Assembly: GCA_019420345.1 (NCBI GenBank)
Contig: JAHZHI010000026.1
Span: forward strand, 12,331 to 76,330
Source: Peptococcaceae bacterium
Lineage (GTDB): Bacteria; Bacillota; Peptococcia; Peptococcales; Peptococcaceae
Length of the DNA stretch: 64,000 nucleotides
Direction of reading: 5' to 3'
The notes beneath the pieces are model-generated. The model worked only from the letters and a program-made list of their open reading frames with translations, made no database searches and was not told the DNA's origin. Shown piece by piece: positions 58,636 to 64,000 of the stretch. Position numbers and translations under genes: made by a program. How positions within the stretch are numbered: position 1 is the stretch's first letter; each line of letters starts with the position of its first letter.

Positions 58636-60093
58636 ATGGCTGCAGCGAACAAAAATAAAATGTATTGGATTCATATTGCAATCTTTTTGATTATAATGTT
58701 TGGTGTAGGATTTATTCCGCCTTTTGCACAAATTACACCATTAGGTATGAAAGTATTAGGTATTTTTTTAGGAGTAATTTATGCCTGGTGTTTCATTGCG
58801 TTAGATTGGACGAGTTTGATTGCCTTAGTTGCACTTGCTGTTGTCGGTTATGATAGTGGAAACAATTTGCTCTTGGAAGGTTGGTCATTTTCAACTATTC
58901 CACAAATTGTTCTCTGCTTTATTTTTGCAGAAGCTGTTTCTAAGACACAGCTGACAGATTACATTTCAAATAAGCTATTATCGTTTAAGCTGTTTCAAGG
59001 GAAACCCTATGTTCTCTTTATGGGTATTTTATTTGGAACTGTTGCATTAAACTTACTTGGAGCATCGTATGCAGCAATTTTTGTTATGTGGGCTGTTACA
59101 AGGAGTATTGCAGAAAAAGCTGGTTATGAGAAGAGAAATATCTTTTCAACTGTAATGGTTACCTCAATTGTTGTCGCATTTATGTGGGCAAGCTATGTTT
59201 TTCTTTTTAAACCAGGAACTCTCGTGATGTTAGGATTTTTACAACAAGGTTTACCTGAGGCCGAAGTTCCATTTTTAAACTGGACAATTGTATGGCTTAT
59301 CTATGTTATGGTTTATATAATTCTTTGGCCGTTAATTATTAAATATATATTCCGCTTGGATTTTTCAGCAGTGGCAAAAATAGATTTATCAAAAATAGCT
59401 AATAAAGATGTACGAATGACAGGCAGTCAAAAATTTGGATTGATTTGTTTGATTGTGTTTATTTGTATGATGCTCTTTCCGCAATTATTGCCACAGAATT
59501 GGGCGATTACACAAATACTGTCAAATTTAGGCTTGAGTGGATGTTTACTACTAATTATAAGTATTATGGCGGCGTACCGCGATACGAACGGTGAACATTT
59601 TGTTACACTACAAGATGCAGCTAAAGGGATATCATGGAACGTTATGTGGTTGATTATTGCAACTCAACCTCTCGCCAGTGCTTTGGATTCTGAAGAGTGT
59701 GGGATCATGTCGTCAGTTATGGGAACTGTTACTCCTATTCTGACGTCTATGGGTCCAACTCTCTTCTTAATAGTTTGTGTTGTAATAATTGGTCTATTAA
59801 CGCAGGTTGTACATAATTTGATTTTTATGGTAATTTTCATTCCCATGCTTTGTCCTATGTATTTAGAAATTGGTGCAAATCCGTTGGTAATATTTATTGG
59901 GTTAATTATTGCAACAAATGCTGCATTTGCAACTCCAGCGGCAAGCTGGAATGCAGCTTTGATGTTTGGTGAACCTTCTGTTATAGTCAAAAAAACGTAC
60001 TTGCATGGATTTTTACATTTTGCCTTTTCGTTACTTCTGTTTTTTATTTTGGGAATGCCGTTAATTAATTTGTTGTTACCTTATGGTGGATAA
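58636..60093 (+). CDS. DASS/SLC13-like anion permease
   Basis: A 485-residue integral membrane protein with about 11-13 hydrophobic segments. The late ATNAAFATPAASWNAAL motif and the two-repeat hairpin layout resemble divalent anion:Na+ symporters (DASS, CitT/SLC13), which carry dicarboxylates, citrate or sulfate. Assignment to the wider ion-transporter superfamily is firmer than the substrate. Context: it follows two cytoplasmic phosphodiesterases and precedes a second LysR gene, so it likely imports the ester they hydrolyse or exports a product. The ATG at 58636 has a GGGGTG site. A related start (SNKNTMFYF) begins at 63902 after copy 3. Confidence 0.82.
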   Translation: MAAANKNKMYWIHIAIFLIIMFGVGFIPPFAQITPLGMKVLGIFLGVIYAWCFIALDWTSLIALVALAVVGYDSGNNLLLEGWSFSTIPQIVLCFIFAEAVSKTQLTDYISNKLLSFKLFQGKPYVLFMGILFGTVALNLLGASYAAIFVMWAVTRSIAEKAGYEKRNIFSTVMVTSIVVAFMWASYVFLFKPGTLVMLGFLQQGLPEAEVPFLNWTIVWLIYVMVYIILWPLIIKYIFRLDFSAVAKIDLSKIANKDVRMTGSQKFGLICLIVFICMMLFPQLLPQNWAITQILSNLGLSGCLLLIISIMAAYRDTNGEHFVTLQDAAKGISWNVMWLIIATQPLASALDSEECGIMSSVMGTVTPILTSMGPTLFLIVCVVIIGLLTQVVHNLIFMVIFIPMLCPMYLEIGANPLVIFIGLIIATNAAFATPAASWNAALMFGEPSVIVKKTYLHGFLHFAFSLLLFFILGMPLINLLLPYGG

Positions 60094-60125
60094 ATAAATA
60101 TCAATATTATTCAAATAAAACACAA

Positions 60126-60183
60126 TCCCGGTTAAAAAAGCTCTTGTTATATTATTAGGGAGTTTTTTACCGGGAAATTTTTT
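60126..60183 (+). terminator. terminator after the permease
   Basis: TCCCGGT...AAAAAA (from 60126) pairs with TTTTTTACCGGGA (to 60175), with one mismatch, followed by six T. Confidence 0.8.
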
Positions 60184-60217
60184 GTCTATCAAAACGATAT
60201 ATAAAAACAGTAATTTG

Positions 60218-61105
60218 TCAGGAATTGTTGGTAAGGCATTTTCTCAATAAATCTATAGTATTTCTGATAACTAATGAGAATTTTGAGTTCAATAAAGTTT
60301 GCGGAACAATAATTCCGTATAAAACTTTTATGTCCCTTTCAAGTGGAATTGAAATGATTTCTGAATGTGAATATACTTTTTCTCCAATGCTAATTGGTAA
60401 AATATGGACACCGTTTTGTGACAAAATAATTTCTTGACTTATCGAAAAGTTGGTAATGTAATTGACATCGTCGTATTTTTTGTCGTATTGATGAAAGGCA
60501 TTGAACTCATGAAAGGAAATATTGTTATCGAATATTGCGTTTGTAGATAACTTCTTTTTTTTTGCTAAAGGTGAATTTTTCGATATAAATGCATAACATG
60601 GTTCTGATTTTAATAGAAAATATTTGTAATCAGGAAGTGCTTTTGCTAAGGATTCTATTTCAGAACCACCCATAGTAAGTGCAAATGAAGTAGGTGTTTT
60701 AAGTAAAGAGGGAAGCTTATCAACGGAATATTCTTGAACGTGAAGTTTCAAATTTTTGAAGTTGTCACATAAATTTTTTATTATAAATGGGAAATATGTA
60801 TTAGCAATGCATGGTGGTACAAAAATTGTCAAAGGTTCGCTAAAAATAAGTTCTTTATTGATTTGTAGTAAAGTATCGTCATATAGTGATAAGATTTGCA
60901 GAGCATTTTTATAAAATATTTTTCCTGCATTAGTTGGATAAAGTCCTTTTTTGCTACGCGTAAATAGTTCTACGCCAAGTTCTCGTTCCATAGTTTGTAA
61001 ACTTTTCGTTAAAGCGGGCTGAGAAATATACAGTTTTTTTGCGACCGCGTTTAATGATAAATGGTCGTATATTTGGACAAAATAATATAATTGTTCAAAG
61101 TTCAC
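60218..61105 (-). CDS. second LysR-family regulator of the island
   Basis: A 295-residue LysR protein from GTG 61105. The helix-turn-helix (QLYYFVQIYDHLSLNAVAKKLYISQPALTKSLQTMERELG) is followed by an effector domain with PPCIANTYFPFIIKNL. GTG is preferred because GAAAGGATGA stands about 9 nt away and the protein then begins at the usual LysR position; the ATG at 61114 abuts the site. It is divergent from phosphodiesterase copy 3, with a 665-bp gap holding a palindrome, a decayed ORF and a terminator. It is related to but clearly distinct from the regulator at 52958-53851. Confidence 0.9.
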   Translation of the reverse strand: MNFEQLYYFVQIYDHLSLNAVAKKLYISQPALTKSLQTMERELGVELFTRSKKGLYPTNAGKIFYKNALQILSLYDDTLLQINKELIFSEPLTIFVPPCIANTYFPFIIKNLCDNFKNLKLHVQEYSVDKLPSLLKTPTSFALTMGGSEIESLAKALPDYKYFLLKSEPCYAFISKNSPLAKKKKLSTNAIFDNNISFHEFNAFHQYDKKYDDVNYITNFSISQEIILSQNGVHILPISIGEKVYSHSEIISIPLERDIKVLYGIIVPQTLLNSKFSLVIRNTIDLLRKCLTNNS

Positions 61106-61163
61106 TAAAATCATCCTTTCAATGATTCAATATTTCTCTTGATAAATGGGAGAAAACGATATT

Positions 61164-61175
61164 CTACTATAGTAG
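61164..61175. promoter_or_regulatory. palindrome CTACTATAGTAG, candidate LysR operator
   Basis: A perfect 12-bp palindrome 59 bp upstream of the second LysR start codon, a usual position for an autoregulatory LysR site. Confidence 0.4.
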
Positions 61176-61271
61176 CGATTGATAGCATAATGAAATTGAA
61201 CCCTAAACGTTTGTATTTCGAAGTGGGGAGAATTATTATGGAATATCATTAGTATATCATAGTTACAATAG

Positions 61272-61504
61272 AACACAAAGAAGCGACGCATTTACAATAA
61301 TGATGAAGAGGTATACTTAGGTTATATTCATAGAAAGATTCAAGAGTATATGCGGTTCATTTCTATGAGAGTTGAATCAATATCAAACAGAAGTATGTTT
61401 CAGACAATGTAGTCTTTAGATTTAGTAGCGTTGTATTCGGTGATGAATGTATACATGTTCAATTTGAAGGCTTTTCTAGTTATCAGAAATTTATTGAATA
61501 TTAA
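61272..61504 (+). pseudogene. degraded coding remnant of unknown identity
   Basis: Two adjoining open stretches in different frames look protein-like. One runs from about 61272 to a TAG at 61410-61412 and contains YLGYIHRKIQEYMRFIS. The other ends at the TAA at 61502-61504 and contains VQFEGFSSYQKFIEY. A terminator follows immediately. This fits the 3' end of a gene that decayed by frameshifts. No family is recognised, and chance AT-rich ORFs cannot be ruled out. Confidence 0.3.
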
Positions 61505-61510
61505 TATTAC

Positions 61511-61545
61511 AGTATGATTGGTCATTAGCTGATCATGCTTTTTTT
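61511..61545 (+). terminator. terminator after the degraded remnant
   Basis: AGTATGAT (61511-61518) pairs with ATCATGCT (61532-61539, one G-U), then a T run. Its presence supports a former gene upstream. Confidence 0.6.
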
Positions 61546-61770
61546 ATAGTTGGATAGTTTTAAAGATTGTTCTGAATTATCGATGATAAAACTTAAAAAT
61601 AAATGTATGAAAATAAATATGCCTATATAAGATATCTAAGAAACTTGTAGCAGAAAATTTAAGAAAAATAAATACTGTTTTTCGTAATTATAAATTTGTA
61701 TTATGCTTTATGTAAAGAAACAACCGGTTGATAAAAATTGATAGCTAAATAAAACCTGGGAGGGGTTTTC

Positions 61771-63795
61771 ATGAAAAACAAAGTATTGGTATTAGGTGTC
61801 GATGGTTTAGACCCACGACTGACGAAAAAATATATGAATAAAGGCGTTATGCCAAACTTTACAAAATTTATGGAACGTGGTTCTGCACGAGAGGATTTGG
61901 TGATGCTTGGTGCCATGCCAACAATTACACCGCCGCTTTGGACAACATTGGCAACAGGTGCCTATGTTGGAACACATGGCGTTACTGATTTTTGGAATCC
62001 TCATCCAGATAAGTTGGATACTTTAGTGTATTCTTTTGATTCTAGAAATTGTAAAGCAGAGCCGTTATGGAATGTTTTTTCTGAAACAGGACATAAAACT
62101 CTTGTTTTCCATTGGCCAGGGTCTTCTTGGCCTCCAACCAGTGATAGCCCTAATTTACATGTTGTTGATGGGACACAGCCATCCAATATTAATGTAGCTG
62201 TTGGTACCGTTGAATGGGGACAATGGATCGAAGCTTCTTCAGAAATCAAAGAAGCACATATTTTTGAACATGAAGACGATGGTTCAGGCGTTGGATGTAT
62301 TTTGACGGATATTGAAGTTGCTGAAGAAAAAAGCAGTAGTGGTGCAAAAGCATTAGATCAGTCTTTGAAGCAGAAAACGCTTGTTAATATGATTATGAAT
62401 GAAAATGAAGGTGAAAATGCTGGGGCTTCTCATCCTGAATTGTATAATAACAAGACGACTGTACCAATGAAAGAGGCTAAAGGTTGGGCAGATGCACCTG
62501 CTGGCTCTAAGGAATTTAGCATTCCAGTAGCTGGAGGCATGGAACGTCGTCCTGTCTTGGTTATTCCTGATGAAGATGGCAAATTTGTCAAAGTCGCCAT
62601 CTATAGATCCAAGAAAGATGCGGAACCAATCGTTGTTCTCGATCAGATTGGTGTTGTTGTAAATGATATCTTTGATACTGTTAGCAAAGATGGCGAGAAG
62701 ATTGATGTTGTTCGCCAGGCCATCTTGGTGGAATTGCCTGAAGATGGTTCAAAAGTTGAAGTATGGTATGGGAATGCTATGGAAGTAAACAATGATACAC
62801 TCTTCCATCCAAAATCTTTGCTTAAACAGATTCAGGAAAAGGTTGGTCAGTTCCGCAGCATTGGGATGATTATCGGTAATTCACCAAATGCTGCCAATAA
62901 AGTGTATGCGCCACTTTGGGAATCCTACACCGAATGGCAGGCAAAAGCCATGAATGCATTAATCGAAGAAAATGGTTATGATGTAGTTTTCTCACATTTA
63001 CACAATGTAGATGCTGCTGGGCATATTTTCTGGGAGCTCGCTAAGTACCGTCCACATGTTAAAGCATATGATGAAACCGACATCCAGGCTGTCATTGAAC
63101 GTTTCTACATTGACACGGATAGATATCTCGGTCGCTTCATGCATTTGTTAGATGAAGGTTGGGACATTATAATTACCTCTGATCATGGCTTAGTTTGCTC
63201 TGAAGAAGAGGAGCCAGCAGTTCCTATTGGCGATCCATTTGGTGTAAATATTAAGGTTATGAAAGAACTTGGCTACACCGTAATGAAAAAAGATGCTGAT
63301 GGTAATGATTTGAGAGAAATCGACTGGAGCAAGACAACGGCTGTTGCACAGCGTGGTATTTATATCTATCTCAATCTGAAAGGACGCAATCCAGAAGGTA
63401 TTGTTGATCCTGCGGATCAATATGAGCTCGAAAGAAAGATCATAGATGATTTGTACAACTATCGTTGGAATGGGAAACGCATTGTTTCACTTGCTGTGCG
63501 TAAAAAAGAGGCAGCTCATTTTGGATTAAATGGCGAAAATGTTGGCGATATCATCTATTTTAACGAAGAAGGGTTCAATCGTATTCACGGAGATTCTATC
63601 TCAACCTATCAAGGTTATGCAGATACTTCTGTTTCACCAATCTTTATGGCCGCTGGTCCAAACATTAAAAAAGGCTATGTAACAGATCGTGTAATTCGAG
63701 AAGTGGACGTAGCGCCAACTGTAGCTGTACTAGGTGGTGTACGTATGCCTGCACAATGTGAAGGGGCGCCTGTTTATCAGATTATCGAAGACTAA
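61771..63795 (+). CDS. cytoplasmic alkaline-phosphatase-superfamily phosphodiesterase, copy 3
   Basis: A 674-residue enzyme with the same protein sequence as copy 1 except Asn for Asp at residue 23. All metal and nucleophile motifs are therefore the same (Asp11, Thr53, Asp414, His418, Asp471, His472). The first 96 bp carry 15 differences from copy 1, 14 silent, after which the two genes agree to the stop codon. This is best explained by gene conversion between older duplicates. The ribosome-binding site (GGGAGGGG) and immediate upstream sequence are its own, but a 31-bp AT-rich element at 61665-61695 is shared with copy 1. It was probably expressed with a permease gene that starts at 63902 and is now interrupted. 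Confidence 0.88.
   Translation: MKNKVLVLGVDGLDPRLTKKYMNKGVMPNFTKFMERGSAREDLVMLGAMPTITPPLWTTLATGAYVGTHGVTDFWNPHPDKLDTLVYSFDSRNCKAEPLWNVFSETGHKTLVFHWPGSSWPPTSDSPNLHVVDGTQPSNINVAVGTVEWGQWIEASSEIKEAHIFEHEDDGSGVGCILTDIEVAEEKSSSGAKALDQSLKQKTLVNMIMNENEGENAGASHPELYNNKTTVPMKEAKGWADAPAGSKEFSIPVAGGMERRPVLVIPDEDGKFVKVAIYRSKKDAEPIVVLDQIGVVVNDIFDTVSKDGEKIDVVRQAILVELPEDGSKVEVWYGNAMEVNNDTLFHPKSLLKQIQEKVGQFRSIGMIIGNSPNAANKVYAPLWESYTEWQAKAMNALIEENGYDVVFSHLHNVDAAGHIFWELAKYRPHVKAYDETDIQAVIERFYIDTDRYLGRFMHLLDEGWDIIITSDHGLVCSEEEEPAVPIGDPFGVNIKVMKELGYTVMKKDADGNDLREIDWSKTTAVAQRGIYIYLNLKGRNPEGIVDPADQYELERKIIDDLYNYRWNGKRIVSLAVRKKEAAHFGLNGENVGDIIYFNEEGFNRIHGDSISTYQGYADTSVSPIFMAAGPNIKKGYVTDRVIREVDVAPTVAVLGGVRMPAQCEGAPVYQIIED
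61867..63795 (+). repeat. 1.93-kb direct repeat, copy B (copy A at 54221-56149)
   Basis: Partner of the repeat at 54221-56149, in the same orientation. Homologous recombination between the two would delete 7646 bp, including phosphodiesterase 2, the permease and the second LysR gene. Confidence 0.85.
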
Positions 63796-63810
63796 TCGAA
63801 GGTTTGATTG

Positions 63811-63836
63811 AATCGGGAGACAAATGTCTCCCGATT
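63811..63836 (+). terminator. hairpin after phosphodiesterase copy 3
   Basis: AATCGGGAGAC (63811-63821) pairs with GTCTCCCGATT (63826-63836), loop AAAT. The downstream tract is only moderately T-rich, so termination may be partial. Confidence 0.65.
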
Positions 63837-63901
63837 GTATAAAAATATAATAACCTTAAGAATAGAAAGTTAATTGGTTAAATGTGGGAAGGGAGATTAT
63901 T

Positions 63902-63945
63902 ATGAGTCAGGCTATAAAGTCAAATAAAAATACGATGTTTTACTT
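63902..63945 (+). pseudogene. permease gene start interrupted by an IS3-like element
   Basis: An ATG at 63902 with a strong GGGAAGGGAGATT site opens a frame beginning MSQAIKSNKNTMFYF. The N-terminus resembles that of the permease at 58636 (NKNKMYW before its first TM). After about 15 codons the sequence changes into what looks like an insertion-sequence end at 63946. The gene would be the permease partner of phosphodiesterase copy 3. The rest lies outside the window, so this is tentative. Confidence 0.5.
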
Positions 63946-64000
63946 TGTAGTGCCCCCAATAATTTGGACATCCGAATTATTGGGGGTATTTCTATTGTCA
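63946..64000 (+). mobile_element. left end of an IS3-family-like insertion sequence (truncated by the window)
   Basis: TGTAGTGCCCCCAATAATTT at 63946-63965 resembles the TG-starting terminal repeats of IS3/IS150-type elements, which often continue with TTGGACA. A 12-bp inverted repeat, CCCCCAATAATT with AATTATTGGGGG (63953-63964 and 63975-63986), forms the hairpin often found before orfA. GGGGG followed by a TTG at 63995 looks like the orfA start. Only the first 55 bp are visible; transposase and right end cannot be checked. Confidence 0.6.

Overview
The window is a chromosomal segment of a low-to-moderate-GC, anaerobic member of the Bacillota, probably clostridial. The evidence is a DnaD/DnaI-type primosome pair, Rex, a YerC/TrpR-family regulator next to thrC, a 6S RNA, a tandem glycine riboswitch, C-terminal SLH surface proteins, intrinsic terminators after most genes, and an A-type flavodiiron protein typical of anaerobes. 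No rRNA, tRNA or CRISPR array was seen. I do not assign a species.

Layout. 1-0.75 kb: end of carboxynorspermidine decarboxylase and a GNAT acetyltransferase. 0.78-11.4 kb: an accessory surface region with a tyrosine recombinase, a 290-bp segment bounded by 18-bp inverted repeats, a five-repeat zinc-ribbon gene and two large SLH proteins, the second split by a frameshift. 11.5-20.3 kb: glycine-riboswitch-controlled APC permease, nitroreductase, copper operon (CopA fused to CopZ, plus CsoR), SpoU methyltransferase, DUF4127 lipoprotein and CrcB fluoride channel. 20.3-24.5 kb: folate operon folC-folE-HD-folP-folBK behind a structured leader. 24.5-32.3 kb: small ORF, LysR, tyrS, flavodiiron protein, rex, maf, radC and a DD-peptidase. 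32.4-52.9 kb: dense housekeeping genes (pyc, a RecJ-HIRAN-RecQ fusion, rel, dtd, an MBL hydrolase, hisS-aspS, 6S RNA, yerC-thrC, sfsA, a P-loop/Asp23 protein, dnaD, dnaI). 52.9-64 kb: an AT-rich island of two LysR regulators, three cytoplasmic alkaline-phosphatase-superfamily phosphodiesterases and DASS-type permeases; the permease after the third enzyme is cut by an IS3-like element at the window edge.

How the parts work together. The strongest candidate for an undescribed system is at 0.78-11.4 kb. The right-hand inverted repeat forms the core of a strong terminator placed before the zinc-ribbon and SLH genes. Inverting the segment would remove the GC-rich half of that stem, so the neighbouring recombinase could flip surface-protein expression on and off, as in the C. 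difficile cwpV switch. The 53-64 kb island looks like a regulator-permease-hydrolase catabolic cassette for an unknown imported phospho- or sulfo-ester. It has been duplicated, homogenised by apparent gene conversion and partly broken by an IS element. Other notable architectures are the CopA-CopZ fusion that keeps an internal ribosome-binding site, and the RecJ-HIRAN-RecQ polypeptide.
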